From Forficula auricularia (lineage: Eukaryota > Arthropoda > Insecta > Dermaptera > Forficulidae), in assembly GCA_024734495.1 (NCBI GenBank), contig JALMQS010000136.1:1202929-1266928 (forward strand): a stretch of DNA of 64,000 bases, read 5' to 3'. Positions within the stretch are counted from its first letter, which is position 1. Each line of letters begins with the position of its first letter. Below, piece by piece: positions 1 to 10,591 of this stretch. A program made the position numbers and the translations under genes. The notes under the pieces are model-generated. The model searched no databases. It was given only the letters and a program-made list of their open reading frames with translations, and was not told where the DNA came from.

Positions 1-1472
1 TAGGCAAATACAAAATACAAAATACTTTTTATTTTTTTATTTTGATTATTTATGTCCATCGAAACGTTGGCAAAAAATAAAATCATTTGCTTAAGCTATT
101 ATCCTTATTTCCCTACAACAAATTTTATTAATACTTTTTTCTTATGGCAGGCGAGGTTAATAAGATAAATGTTTTTACTCTCGAATACAGATTGAATTCG
201 CCTGCAGGTCTGCTTGAAGGACCTAGCCAATTTTCGAATTGGCAAAATAATGTATGTGCAGATTGTGTTTGAAATATCACTTCTTTGAGGATACGATTTA
301 AGCAATGATGAGGGATAGGAAATATGATATAAGTAAATGTTTAGCGCTGAACAAGGAAAAAGTGTAAAAGTGGATAGGAAAAAAAGAAACTTATAAAATT
401 AAGAGCTTCAACTCATATGAAAGTGAGAAGAGAAAAAGAAACACATTTTCAAATGGACAAGAGATGACTCACTCTTTATAAGTACAAGTACATCAATGGA
501 ACTATGGAACCTATAAAAACCGCCAAGATCAAATGTGTACCAATAAATGGAGGTACGAGACATTTCTGTTGCCCAATGGCTTGCTATAACTCATAAATAG
601 AAGTCCTTAGAAAGTTCGTTCTGGTGCAAAAATATTATAATTCTCAAAACTAAGAAGTGAATAGAGTTTGGTCTTTTAGTTTCCAAAATGCAAAAAATCA
701 GAAATAAATCAAATGTTTATTATTATTTATGAGTTTTATCAAACATTTGTAAGTAATGAGCTGAAATTCGACACATAAATTTGTATTTATAAACTACGCT
801 TCGTTACTGAGTTTTTCCCTTTGTCGCCTAAGCCGTTGGATGTCAAAAAAACCCCCAACATCTTACAGAAGTATGAAAAAGTTTTTTCCTTTTCCTTTCA
901 AATTGTTCAATTTTGATTTTTCCAATTCCACTTTGGTCAAATTTTCTCTAAACTGGCTAGCAAAAGTGAATGAAACAAATCAAGATGTTTTGCTTCGTAT
1001 GCATTTGTACCTTTTGTTAATTTCCAATTGACGTCACGTTTATGAGCCTTGTGCCGTTGTCATTTAACGTTTTCTCCTATAGAGGTATTCGGTTGTTGAA
1101 TACTAATTGCCCCCTGCTCTTGCTCTCCACCGACGAAGCCATTTTGACGAGCCTTAATGGGCTTATTTTATTGAGAAAGAGGTTCCTTCTCAGTGGAAAC
1201 GGCAACCGTATTGAAACAGTTGTTACCTTTAAATGAGTGGTGATGGGTGACACCAACCCACCTCGACCTCAATCTCCTCACATCCCCTTCAAAATTGAAA
1301 TATTCCATTACAACCCTTAAGAAATGCTAAGCACCATTGAGAAAATTATTTAATTTTCTTTTAATTGTTTTTTAAAGTTTTATAACTATGGGAATACAGC
1401 CGTAATCGTATCTTGCTTTATACCACTGTGACATCGACTCTACATTTAATAAAATGCCACACCCTTAGATTA
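1..1472. other. AT-rich non-coding stretch
   Basis: No gene is supported; open frames here are short and compositionally random. A GAAACGTTGG remnant at about 60-75 resembles the 3' half of the PLE hammerhead unit seen near 63.7-64 kb (family F9). The remainder shows nothing I recognise. Confidence 0.5.
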
Positions 1473-1924
1473 TCTATATAAATAAAATTAAGGTTTTGTC
1501 TGTACATTGCTCAAAATCACGCCAAATTTTGGTTGCACACGTTTTCAAGCAAAGTTATAAACGGAAAACACCCTCAACAAAATTTCCTCGTCTGTCTGTA
1601 TGCATGTCTGTCTGTTTCGCGGTTTCCGAAAGGTTGCTCACGATTCAAGTAAAAACGGCTGAAGGGATTATCATGAAATTTCATATTTACATCAGATGTC
1701 TTCTAACTTTACGTTTTTAGCTATATAACGTTTTTGATATTTTGACCTCAGGCAACAAAGCAACAATGAAAATTATCAAATAACTCCTAAACTATTAACC
1801 CTACGGCAATTCTTATGATAAACAAAGCTAGAGATGTGTGATTTCTAATAACGTTGTTTAAAAAATTTCCCCCAAAAAACCACCCAAAAAGGGGGGGGGG
1901 AGGGTGAAAAATGTGGAAATTATT

Positions 1925-2120
1925 GCCCTTGTGGCAAAACTCAACCAAATTTTGTATACATAACTTCTGGGCCTTTAGAGAGCTAGAAATGCAAAAAAAC
2001 TAACTATCCAAAATGGGGGAGGGGGGTCAAAAAATGAAAATTTCTTCTCTTGGGCTAAACTCAACCAAATTTTGTATACATAATCTGTGGGTCACTAGAA
2101 GGCTAGAAATGCAAAAACTG
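1925..2120 (+). repeat. Two copies of a ~70-bp internal repeat unit
   Basis: Two direct copies of a unit containing AACTCAACCAAATTTTGTAT and a 'GCTAGAAATGCAAAAAC' block, separated by a G-rich run. The same unit appears at 14990-15200 and inside the mariner-like element at 43500-43680, so three unrelated-looking contexts share it. Confidence 0.7.
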
Positions 2121-2530
2121 AGTGCGGAGGGTGGGTGCGGGGGTGGATTGAGGAGCGAGGCGGATTAGGGTGGGGGTGCAGAGGGTGGTGCGGGATGGAG
2201 TCCATGGGCATAGCGGGGGTGTGGTGCGCAGGGTTGGAGGGCACGGGGTGGGGTCCGGGGGTGATGGGGTGCGGATCCTGAGGTGGGTGGGGTGTGGGGG
2301 CGAGGGTTGGGAAGGGGTGCATGTTGAGGGGGCAAAGTGCTGGAGGGGTTTTGGGTGTGTGGTGAGCGGGTTAGTGGGTTAGGGTGCGGAATGGAGTGTT
2401 GGAGTGGTGGTGTGGGGTGGGTGGTGGGCATGGTTCGGGGGTGATGTGTGGGTTTCGGGGGTGGGGTGGGGGTGGGAGTGGGGGGTGAGGGGGGGGTTCG
2501 GGATCTGGAGGTCCAGGGGGCGTGCCCCCA
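2120..2530 (+). repeat. Strongly G-rich, C-poor tract inside the Helitron
   Basis: About 400 bases are almost free of A and C on the plus strand, made of irregular GGGTGGG, GGGGTGG and GTGCGG words. It is abrupt against AT-rich flanks. Long frames on either strand are compositional artefacts (Pro/His/Thr-rich or Gly/Val/Trp-rich). The many G-runs could form G-quadruplexes. A matching C-rich tract lies at 26040-26130 in the inverted relative. Confidence 0.75.
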
Positions 2531-2678
2531 GGCTAGCAAGAGGGCCGCCGAAGGGCCTTGCAGCTAGTACTAAATATAATTATAAATAAAGAAAAATCAA
2601 TGGAGTTGTCCTCTGCTTGATGTAAATAAATATACATATATAAATATATACATAACGAATTTAAATATGTATAAATGT

Positions 2679-2926
2679 ATAACGACGCCTTAGAGTGCAA
2701 ATCTGTTAGCTCACAACAAGGAAATTTTACTGGGCAGAGAAAAAACAAACAAAATTTAATATTATTGTTATGGAAAGAAACTATTTTTCACATTTTTTTT
2801 TACAACTTACATTCGTAATTTTAAGTAGCTGTTTTACTTGGACGATGCTGTATCTCTTTTTCTTTCGACGGTATTAATATGTCATATAATTATGATAAAA
2901 AATGTATTTAGCAGGTTTACACTCTA
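2679..2926 (+). mobile_element. MITE family M1, copy 1
   Basis: A ~245-bp non-coding element with terminal inverted repeats of about 30 bp. The left end reads CGACGCCTTAGAGTG..., the right end ...TTTAGCAGGTTTACACTCTA. Five copies occur in the window (here, 2926, 10406, 16615, 17819). It is fused head-to-tail to copy 2, sharing the junction TIR. Internal landmarks are GGCAGAGAAAAAACAAAC and TTACTTGGACGATGCTG. Confidence 0.8.
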
Positions 2927-3161
2927 CTGCTAACTCACAATAAGGAAATTTTACAGGGCAGAGAAAAAACAAACAAAATTTAATATTATTGTTATGGAAA
3001 GAAACTATTTTTCACATTTTTTTTCTTCAACTTACGATCGTAATTTTAGATAACAATTTTACTTGGACGATGCTGCACATCTTTTTCTTTCGAACGGTAT
3101 TAATATGTCATATATGATAAAAAATGGATTTAACAGGTTTTCACTCTAAAGCGACGATATA
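2926..3161 (+). mobile_element. MITE family M1, copy 2 (tandem)
   Basis: It starts inside the TIR of copy 1 (CTGCTAACTCACAATAAGG) and ends with TCACTCTAAAGCGACGATAT, in the same orientation and with the same internal sequence as copy 1. The outer left TIR is reduced to its inner part, so the pair behaves as a tandem dimer. Confidence 0.78.
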
Positions 3162-3936
3162 TAATTTTTTTTATGAGACTATATTTTTGAAATTTCCAAC
3201 TTTCATCTTCAGTCTTTTTAATTAGAAATATCCTATCTGTTATTTCTCATGGGTTCAAATACCAGATTTGTAAATTTGATTTGTTATTATAGTAAGCTAG
3301 TCACTCAGCAAATGAATTCCAATTGAGAACACACCGTTCTTTTATATTTGAATCTGCCTGGAGTATAAAAAAAACAATGGGGAAAGTAGAAAGTTGAATT
3401 TCCAGTTTTCTTTTTGTCGGTATTTTAAATTTTAAAAAAGATGATTTCCTGGTTGATAATTTATTGTTATTGTTTTTTGAGCCTCTACCTCTCCATATTA
3501 GCTCTTGGATAGTCTCTTATTATGATCTCATATCATAATTCTTGACATAGATGACAATGCGTAAATGCCAAGTTTTAGAAAAATAATTTCAATCAAAAAT
3601 GTGAAGTCACTAAATATAGATGGACATTTGGACATCTAAAATGAAAAACACGCGTTTTAATTAAGAATACTATATTCTCGACTAAGTTAATAAATTGATG
3701 ATGTGGAACTTTTGTTGTTTTGTTGAGATATATTATATATAATATACCTATATATATATATATATATATATTTATTTGCATCAAGCAGAGAACAGCCTCA
3801 TTGATTACTCTTTATGAATCAACAACTTTACTATTCTAGGCAAAACAAAATCTTTTCGATAATTAAAAATTGAAGCCTACGAAACATTTATTATATAAAT
3901 AATATCTTAATATTTTATGTAAGATATATTTTACTA
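3162..3936. other. AT-rich stretch with a (TA)n run and a PLE fragment
   Basis: Contains a TA dinucleotide run near 3749-3770. At 3778-3870 there is a fragment (ATCAAGCAGAGAACAGCCTC, then AATCAACAACTTTACTATTC) of the repeat seen at 13470-13570, 54775 and 56675, which is related to the 3' end of family F1. No gene is seen. Confidence 0.5.
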
Positions 3937-4146
3937 GATGAAGGAGGAGGTATCAGCCAAAGATGGAATACTGGGTTCAATAAAACACCTTTAATAAGAC
4001 GTTTCGGCCTGAATTTTCTTTGGCCATCTTTAGTCAATTAGGAGTTATACACAAAATGCGGTACACATATGTGATCGAACCAAGCCTTGTCAAAAATAAA
4101 ATTTTTTTTAGCTTCATGCGAATTTATAACGTGCCTGGACCCAAAA
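3937..4146 (-). mobile_element. PLE-A fragment, copy 1
   Basis: About 210 bp that match, in reverse complement, 20838-21050. Shared landmarks are GGTTCAATAAAACACCTTTA, AGTTATACACAAAATGCGG and GGACCCAAAAGTTT. It contains a hammerhead-like core. It abuts an F1 fragment on its right (AATTCCAGCAGAAGACACAC), so it is part of a composite insertion. Confidence 0.75.
3988..4042 (-). ncRNA. Hammerhead-like motif (PLE-A)
   Basis: On the minus strand the order is CTAAAGA, then helix II (GGCC...GGCC), then GAAACGTC. The first box carries G to A at the invariant G5, so this copy should be dead. The copy at 20933-20990 keeps CTGAAGA. Helix I can form between CCTAATTGA and TTATTAAAGG, as in that copy. Confidence 0.6.
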
Positions 4147-4245
4147 GTTTCTGGAATTCCAGCAGAAGACACACTCTTTTATTGTCTCCTTCAACATATA
4201 AAAATTCTGCTACTCTCGCCACAAAAACTTTCAATTTAATTATCA
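4147..4245 (+). mobile_element. F1 PLE 3'-end fragment
   Basis: Matches the tail of family F1: CCAGCAGAAGACACACTC, then TATTGTCTCCTTCAA, then AAAATTCTGCTACTCTCG. The full unit with its ribozyme is at 30462-30629. Confidence 0.7.
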
Positions 4246-4487
4246 TAATATTATTATATTTTGAATGTACAAAATTCAGAATTTATACAAATCCTATTTT
4301 TTGCCAAAACCAAAAAGGATTTCAAAATTGATTGAAAAAGTAAAAGCTTTTCCATAAATGTGTGTAATATGATGATTGTTAGTGGTTTTGGGGTAGAAAT
4401 TTGAATCTTGACAAATTATTGCAGTCTATTAACACAAACATGTTTGCCAAATTTCAGTTCATTATTAACAACCATTCTATAAGTTAT

Positions 4488-4704
4488 TATTATTATTATT
4501 AAATTTATTTATTGTCATCGGGAACAAAGCCTATTTAGACAGCACATCAGTAAAGTGTTAGTAGTGTTGTAAGGGAGCCGAGTTTTAGTCGGAAGAAATT
4601 TTATATGCTCGAACCCGGGCGGGAGGCCCTCTCGCTTGATTGTCGTCATCAACGATGCTGGAGCGGAGGCAGCGCCTTAGCCAGCTCGGCCAACCCGACT
4701 CCCC
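4488..4704 (-). mobile_element. tRNA-derived SINE (S1), copy 1
   Basis: The minus strand starts GGGGAGTCGGGTTGGCCGAG, followed by an A-box-like GGCCGAGCTGGCTAAGGCG and a B-box-like GGTTCGAGC, as in Leu/Ser-type tRNAs, then an unrelated body and an A/T-rich tail with ATT repeats. A 13-bp target duplication TTCTATAAGTTAT flanks it (4475-4487 and 4705-4717). The second copy is at 6290-6515. Confidence 0.88.
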
Positions 4705-4836
4705 TTCTATAAGTTATATAATGATTCGATTTTTTCTCATTTTTTTTTTAATCAAAAGAAGAAAACATTACAAATAGAATTTTCGCCTTCTCGTGGAAAT
4801 ATCCATTTTTTGTTTTTTGAGATTAATTTGAAAGCC

Positions 4837-4990
4837 TTTATAAGGGTAGATTGGAGTATTGTCCTCAGATAATTAATGAAATTGAATGTAGGACTTTTAG
4901 AGAATTAAAGAGTTGGTATAGGGTAGAGTTGAATGAAGGTGGGCCGGTATGTCAAACCAGTCTTATGATTGTATACTCCTTGATGAAGAT
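4837..4990 (+). pseudogene. RTE-type LINE, degraded C-terminal end
   Basis: Conceptual translation with one frameshift gives ...CRTFRELKELV... and ...SNQS, matching the better copy at 48230-48384 (CETFREVKELVWDRAEWRRV, then LVSNQS). The D/E-x-EWRR signature close to the stop is typical of RTE-class reverse transcriptase C-termini. A GATGAAGAT sequence stands where the other copy has a GAT repeat tail. Confidence 0.6.
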
Positions 4991-5880
4991 AATAACACAT
5001 TTCTCGGAGAAATGGAGAATCGTTAAATAGATTGTATAAGAGGTTTACTTACAATATATGGACTAAGAGATTTATTACAAAGGGAATGTACTCATACTAC
5101 AAATTGGAAAAGACCTCAGTAATTGGAGGAAAAACAGGAAAACTTTCCCAAGACTCGGTACGGTCTCCGCAAATTTAGGTTATTTGGCAGTTTTTTTGTC
5201 ATCAATCGGTTTAAGCTAGAGCAAAAATATGCATATTTATTATTAAAAAATTTTCTTTTATCTTTCAGCTCATTAACTTTAACACTTCTAGAACTTTCCG
5301 TAAAGATAATAATTAGATTTCTTTTTTCTAAGTTTTTAAATCTGAATTTCTGAATATAGAAACCTACAAATCTAACCAATCATTCGTTTTGGAAAAAAAT
5401 TTTGCTTCCAATTTTAAATAGGTATATCCATAAATATAGAGGTAGGTACAGATAAAAAAGCATACTTGATAATAATTTTTCTACATATTTGAGACATTTC
5501 TAAACACAAATACGAAATAACAAACACTAAATTCAAGTTGGCCAATATTGACCCTGCCCTGGCTAATCAAACGAGTAATTTTAAAATACATATATCTTTC
5601 ATTAGATTTTTGAAGAAATACATTTGAATATAAATAGTTTTGAAAAAAAAACTATTTTATTTTATTTAATATAGTATAAGTACATTACTTTTATAAAAAC
5701 AATCTCGTGTTAAAATTCTAAACGTTTAGGAAGAAATTTGAAATTTTCCCTTAATCAGTGAAAAATGTAAAAAAAAAGTCATCTTACATAAAGCAACATT
5801 ATTTTGTAAAATTTCTCTTTGATAAAGGGAGAATTTATCCAAAACTTTTGGAATTTTAATAAATGTTTCGAGATTGTTTT
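4991..5880. other. AT-rich stretch, nothing identified
   Basis: No supported coding region or repeat boundary. One perfect TTCTAGAAC palindrome (heat-shock-element-like) lies at 5286-5294. Confidence 0.4.
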
Positions 5881-5998
5881 CATAAAGGAACTATATTTAA
5901 ATTGAAAGTTTCTTTTTGCCGAGAGTAGCAGAATTTTTATAAATTGAAAGAGACAATAGAAGACTGTGTCTTCTGCTGGAAAAATATATTTTTAATTT

Positions 5999-6050
5999 AT
6001 TTATAACGAGACTAGAGTCTCGAGGCCTTTGCCCTCTTCATCAATCTATT
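5999..6050 (-). ncRNA. Hammerhead-like motif (F1), decayed
   Basis: Minus strand: TTGATGA in place of CTGATGA, helix II GAGGGC...GCC, then GAGAC in place of GAAAC. Two invariant core positions are lost, so it is not expected to cleave. Confidence 0.55.
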
Positions 6051-6289
6051 ACAATTGATTCACAGGAATTAATGTATGTTGAAGGAGACAATAAAAGAGT
6101 ATGTACTATATTATGATGGAATTATAAATTTGTAATTTATTTATTTATAATTCCAGCAGTAGACACAGTCTTTAATGTCTCCTTCAATTTATAAAAATTC
6201 TGCTACTCTCGGCAAAAAAACTTTCAACTTGAATTAATGTATGTATCATATCTGTAAGTAACTATTACATACATTAATTCCTGTGAATC

Positions 6290-6515
6290 GGAGTCGGGTT
6301 AGCCGAGCCGGCTAACGCGCTGGCCTCACTTCGGCATCGATCGATTATGACGATGTTGGAGCGGAAGGCCGGGGTTCGATCCTGACTGGCAAATAAAAAT
6401 TTCTACCGGCTAAAAACTCGGCTCCCTCACTAACCCTACTAACACTTTACTTATGTGCTGTCTAAATGGGCTTTGTTCTCGGTGAAAATAAATAAATAAA
6501 AAAATAAAAATAAAA
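6290..6515 (+). mobile_element. tRNA-derived SINE (S1), copy 2
   Basis: Starts GAGTCGGGTTAGCCGAGCC, B box GGGGTTCGATCC, then a body shared with 4488-4704 (GCTGTCTAAATGGGCTTTG) and an (AAATA)n tail. A 14-bp target duplication AATTCCTGTGAATC is present at 6276-6289 and 6516-6529. The target is the F1 PLE, so the SINE inserted after that PLE. Confidence 0.92.
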
Positions 6516-6534
6516 AATTCCTGTGAATCAATTG

Positions 6535-6582
6535 TAATAGATTGATGAAGAGGGATAACCCCCGAAACTATAGTCTCGTTAT
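6535..6582 (+). ncRNA. Hammerhead-like motif (F1)
   Basis: ATTGATGAAGAGGG, loop, CCCCCGAAACTATAGTCTCG. Helix II and the ACUAUAGU helix III with cleavage base C are intact. The first core base C3 is U. Confidence 0.6.
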
Positions 6583-6645
6583 AAATAAATTAAAAATTTA
6601 TTTTTCAAGCAGAAGACAGAATCTTTAATTGTCTCCTTCAGGGTA

Positions 6646-7480
6646 CTATATTTATTCAATTTGAATTTAGTGTAAGATAGATGATTCCTCAAGCTATGTG
6701 ATCTCGGAGGTCATGAGCTCTCATCTGAATTCTCGCCTGCTAAAGAAAGTATACTCTGCATAATAAATTGTCATGACAAGTTGCTCACTTTTGTGGTTTT
6801 CCGTCCCCTTCTAAAATTGATGGGGAGCCTTAAATATAATGTCAGCAATGGAAATTTGGTTCCGAGCCCACGTGCTTGGTAGTCGAGCTCTGGAGCCAAA
6901 CAATTTATATGTCCTGTGAATTTTTATTTCCATTATCCAACAAATATTAAAGTTGTGATAGCGAAGAAAATCATTTTTAGTAAAAATCAAATCTTCTTAG
7001 TTCTTTCCCCCTATTTACCTTCTCTTCTCTTTCCTTTTAAAATATTCTCTGTCTCTCTTTTTTTCTAAAAAATCTTGAAAGATTTATGTTAATACGATCA
7101 AGATTTATCATAAGAAAAACATTGGAAACGTCAGCAATTTTCAAGTAACACAAAGTTTAATCGAATTCGAACCAACCAATAAAATCATAAATTTAAAAAT
7201 ATTTTTTTTTATTATTATTATTTTGAGAGTTATTAGCAAAAGAGAAAAAGTTACATGATAATTGGTTGATCTATCATTTCTTTCTGTTTTTCACTTTGCT
7301 CAGCTCTTTTATTGAACTGGCAAATTAAAATTATTTGAGAAAATATTATTTAATGTCCAAGATTCTTCCAAAATTTAAGTTACTATGTAGAATTTAAATT
7401 TTGTAATTTAAAGTGTTTTTTTTAGTCCCACATTACAATAAATAAATACAATATTTTTTTATAAATTATTATTATTTATT
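6646..7480. other. AT-rich stretch, nothing identified
   Basis: No gene or bounded repeat seen. The segment near 6690-6900 is somewhat richer in GC and unique within the window. Confidence 0.4.
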
Positions 7481-7600
7481 AGATTAATTTACCAGAACAG
7501 TTTTGGTCACCTCTGGTTGACCATCTTTAGTAGTAAATTTCGTTCAAGATTTGGAATTTGAAACTTTGCATACATAATTCATCCTTAATTTATAAATATT
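7480..7600 (-). mobile_element. F10 PLE fragment with hammerhead-like motif
   Basis: Related to 13970-14200 and 53340-53420. The ribozyme-like part is 7486-7540: minus strand CTAAAGAT, helix II GGTCA/TGACC, then AAAAC, TGTT. Helix I pairs TTTACTA with TGGTAAA. G5 and G12 are mutated to A, so this copy should be inactive. Downstream, TTTCGTTCAAGATTTGG is shared with the 14.1-kb copy. Confidence 0.6.
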
Positions 7601-7639
7601 TATCATATGTGACTAAAAAAAACCCCATTAAATTACAAA

Positions 7640-7899
7640 GCCCTGCGGGTTGGGCGTAGAATAGACCCGCAGTACTCCCTGCTTGTCGTAAGAGGCGACT
7701 AATAGGGAAAGGGTAGATGGGACTCTTCAGTCTTGATTGACCACCCGTCTAGGGGACAAAACACTAAAAAAAATCGGAGTGAAGCCCTTTTAGTATCCGA
7801 ATATTTACTTCCACAGATAGAGCCAAGGGAGAAGTGTTGTCGCCCTCTTAGACCCTCTAAAATTGTCCGCCTGGGCAAAAAAAGCCATTATTATTATTA
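7640..7899 (+). mobile_element. SINE-like retroposon (S2) with (TTA)n tail
   Basis: Begins CCCTGCGGGTTGGGCG, with a CTGCTTGTCGTAAGAGGCGA core and a tail AAAGCCATTATTATTATTAT. An 11-bp target duplication TAAATTACAAA occurs at 7629-7639 and 7900-7910, which fixes both ends. No RNA polymerase III promoter is obvious, so it could also be the 3' part of a LINE. The short frame across it is not a gene. Confidence 0.8.
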
Positions 7900-7910
7900 T
7901 AAATTACAAA

Positions 7911-8865
7911 ATTTAATGTCTAATTATGGTTTCTTTCTTTATTTTAATAATAATTAATTTTAATTGAATTAATGGTTTCATTGACGACATTTAAAAGAAC
8001 ACAATCTAAGTTGTTGATGAAGTCAAAATAGATCGACTAAACTTTCAACTCTGATTATGTTTTCGAAAAAATTATTTAATCTATATCTCTAAGAATTTTC
8101 AATTAAATTTATATATAATGAACACTAATCATCATATATACAAATAATATAAATCTTTTCAATTCATCTTTTTGGAAATACAAACATTTTTATATCAGAA
8201 CAAACTTTCAACAAGCTTTCATTATTTACTTGGAGCCGGAATCCAAATAGACAAAGAACCTTAAAAAATAACATTGAATCAATCCAATTCTCTGTCAGCC
8301 TGTGAGCTGTGCTCGCCTAGATTAGTGTATGGATTTGCTCAGATTACAAAGAAAAGTGTTTATATATTTCAAAAAAATTTAAAAATTACTTGAAAATGAT
8401 TGTTAATTCTTTGCCGTTACATATTGTACAACTAGGTGTTTCGATTCTATTGAACATAGATGGGGATTATAACTTTCAGTATTCCCTTTAAAACATCATA
8501 GATATTAATCTTTCGAGTAAAAGGAAATTACTGAATTTTCAAGTGCTCCTTAGATAAATTAAAAGGGTTCTAATATTTTGCCACCTTAAATTAAATGTTT
8601 TTAAAACAAGTTTGATTTATACAGGTGATTACTATTCGGAAACTACTTAAGAAACATAAGTGCTGAATATGTGAGAAAGTTGGCAAATTATTGTTGCTAA
8701 GAAAGTGAGGCAGCAAACAGGAGGGCATATTTAGGTTGAGGGGATCGAGGAGAAATAAAATAAAAGGGTTTTGGAAATCGATAGTTAAAATAAAAATATT
8801 ATGAATAAGTGTCCTGGAATGGTTAGGCTTTAATTTTTTAGTAACGAGATATAAAATTCCAATTA
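7911..8865. other. AT-rich stretch, nothing identified
   Basis: No gene, bounded repeat or ribozyme-like core seen. Confidence 0.4.
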
Positions 8866-8873
8866 CTTATAAA

Positions 8874-10276
8874 TAGAGACCGGATTTTTGTCCAGGGAAA
8901 ACTGCCAAAAAATGCAGTTAAAAATGCTGAAATATGCAAGTAATATGCAGAATACGTTGAAATATGAAAATACCTATATGCAGTAAAAAATGGCAAAATA
9001 AATTTTATTATGCACTAAAAAATTAAAATTGAAGACAAAAAGACAATATTTTGAAGGAGTGCTATGAAAGAAATAAAATGATAAAGTAAGCTATAGACAC
9101 CAAGTTTCATGTATGTACGTTTATTGAGTAAATAATTTCACAAAATTCTCAATATATTTAATATGAAAAATCTTTAAACCAAAAGAAATAATAGTTGCTC
9201 TTGAATAAAATCAACATAATAAATATAATAATAATTAATAGGGATTGCGGGGCTGGTGCAAGGTGAAACATCTTTAATAAAGATAAAAGTAAAAAAATAT
9301 TATATGAAATATTCATTTACTACACAATTATAATTGTGAACTTTCTTGAAGATGAGCTTATAGCTCGAAATATATATATTGAAAAAATTTAATCTTTTAT
9401 TTTTTTAATTTTAATTTGAAACAAGTGACCTAGAAATCTTTGCTCATAGTAAATGGATATTTCATATAATAATTATTTAGTTTTATCTTTAAATATAATA
9501 ATGTTTCAAAAAATGTGATCGAAAAAATACGGGGGGGGGGGGGGAGTAGTTTTATTTAACAGACACGATTTGTATTGTTTTGATTTTTTTATATTAACAA
9601 GCTTTTCTTATTGACGTACACATAATAAACTAATAAAATAATGCAAATATTTGTCCGGCTATAATCTGATCACTACACCAAATTACACAGACTTTCACAT
9701 ACACACATGAGCAACTCAATGGCCAAAATGGGCTATAGTTACCGAAGGGCATTAAAAAATAATAATAAAAATAACAATAAAGAAATAATTAACAAAGGAT
9801 CTAAAAAATAATTAAAATTTGATTGTAATTGTGAATAATTTATGTTTACAAATATTTTTCTAAATTATCTTCAGGTTATTATGTCTACGGTCACTTAAAA
9901 TTGATTTTTACGATGAAAAGGAGCGCTCCACATCCTCAGATGTAATGGGGGCAAATTTAAAGGAACTTTATATATATATATATATATTTCTTCATTTTTT
10001 TTCATTCTTTCTTCGAAAATTTACCTTTAACAAATCTGTATTTGGCGCGAAATAGGCAATATTTGACAAAAAATGCTTCTAATTACTCAAATATGCAATT
10101 TTATGCAATATTACTAAAATATGAAAAACTATGCAATATTACTCAATTATGCAAAAAGATGCACTATAAAATTTAACCCACAGTATCCTAGATGCATGAT
10201 TCGGGTAGATAATTGATCCCCTGGGTCGTATGCGGCGGCAAATAAAATATGCAATTGCATAGGAATCCGGTCTCTA
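8874..10276 (+). mobile_element. Non-autonomous hAT-like element
   Basis: Terminal inverted repeats TAGAGACCGGATT face each other at both ends. The flanking 8-bp duplication is CTTATAAA (8866-8873) and CTTTTAAA (10277-10284), one mismatch; 8 bp is the hAT signature. Both subterminal regions carry many ATATGCA/TATGCAA words (8920-9000; 10080-10260), as expected for transposase-binding subterminal repeats. The interior holds a poly-G run (9531-9544), a (TA)n run and a PLE fragment at 9245-9420. There is no transposase frame. Confidence 0.78.
9341..9390 (+). ncRNA. Hammerhead-like motif (F5), decayed
   Basis: TTGAAGAT, helix II GAGC/GCTC, then GAAATATATATATTG. It follows the F5 plan (compare 46812-46858) but has lost C3 and the usual cleavage base. 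It lies inside the hAT-like element. Confidence 0.45.
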
Positions 10277-10552
10277 CTTTTAAAATAGCTTTCTCTCGCA
10301 GGTTGATCACATATGTGATTTGGAAGTTACCTTCGAGTCTTCTATCTCTTTTTCTTTTCAAATAAAAAATATTTGTGGTCAATCTGTTAAACTTCTGGGA
10401 TTTATATATCGTCGCCTTAAGAGTGTAAACCTGCTAACTCACAACAACGAAATTTTACAGGGGAGAGAAAAAACAAACAACATTTAATATTATTAGATTA
10501 AAAATTCAGTTTATTGGACAAAGTTTTTTTATTGAAGTTCTTCTTCAATTTT

Positions 10553-10591
10553 TGTACAACGTTTCGTCTCTCTCGAGACTTTCTCAAGTAC
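10553..10591 (-). ncRNA. Hammerhead-like motif (F7, left arm)
   Basis: Minus strand: GTAC, TTGAGAAA, helix II GTCTC/GAGAC, GAAACGTT, GTAC. Outer GTAC words pair as helix I. The first box departs from CTGANGA (TTGAGAA), although both arms share it. It is either a variant or a decayed founder. Confidence 0.45.

Larger units (their letters stand above)
1473..2567 (+). mobile_element. Non-autonomous Helitron
   Basis: The left end starts with TC in TCTATATAAATAAAATTAAG after an A. The right end has GGGGGCGTGCCCCC, a further imperfect hairpin, and terminal CTAG followed by T. The A|TC...CTAG|T layout is the Helitron insertion pattern, and no target duplication is expected. The 5' third contains an 'AACGGCTGAAGGGATTATCA' block typical of Helitron-like repeats. 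No Rep/helicase frame is present. The same 3' end (TTGCAGCTAGT) recurs in the minus-strand element at 25951-26184, which supports the boundaries. Confidence 0.6.
5880..6645. mobile_element. F1 PLE composite with inverted copies
   Basis: The left part is a minus-strand F1 copy (5'-TTTTTGCCGAGAGTAGCAG on the plus strand) with a ribozyme-like core at 5999-6050. Two inverted F1 tails then face each other at 6088-6230. The right part is a plus-strand copy with a core at 6535-6582, split by a SINE at 6290-6515. All parts match the intact unit at 30462-30629. Confidence 0.75.

Noticed and set aside
2095..2589. Long open frames on both strands (Pro/His-rich and Gly/Val/Trp-rich)
   Set aside because: They arise from the G-rich tract of the Helitron; frames open on both strands with low-complexity composition are not genes.
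4020..4331. 103-codon plus-strand frame
   Set aside because: It lies across PLE-A antisense and the F1 tail; the residues are explained by the repeats.
4488..6515. tRNA genes at 4.6 and 6.3 kb
   Set aside because: The tRNA-like heads lack a foldable acceptor stem, carry long bodies and A-rich tails, and have target duplications: SINEs, not tRNA genes.
7733..7957. 74-codon plus-strand frame
   Set aside because: Contained in the S2 SINE-like repeat and its (TTA)n tail.
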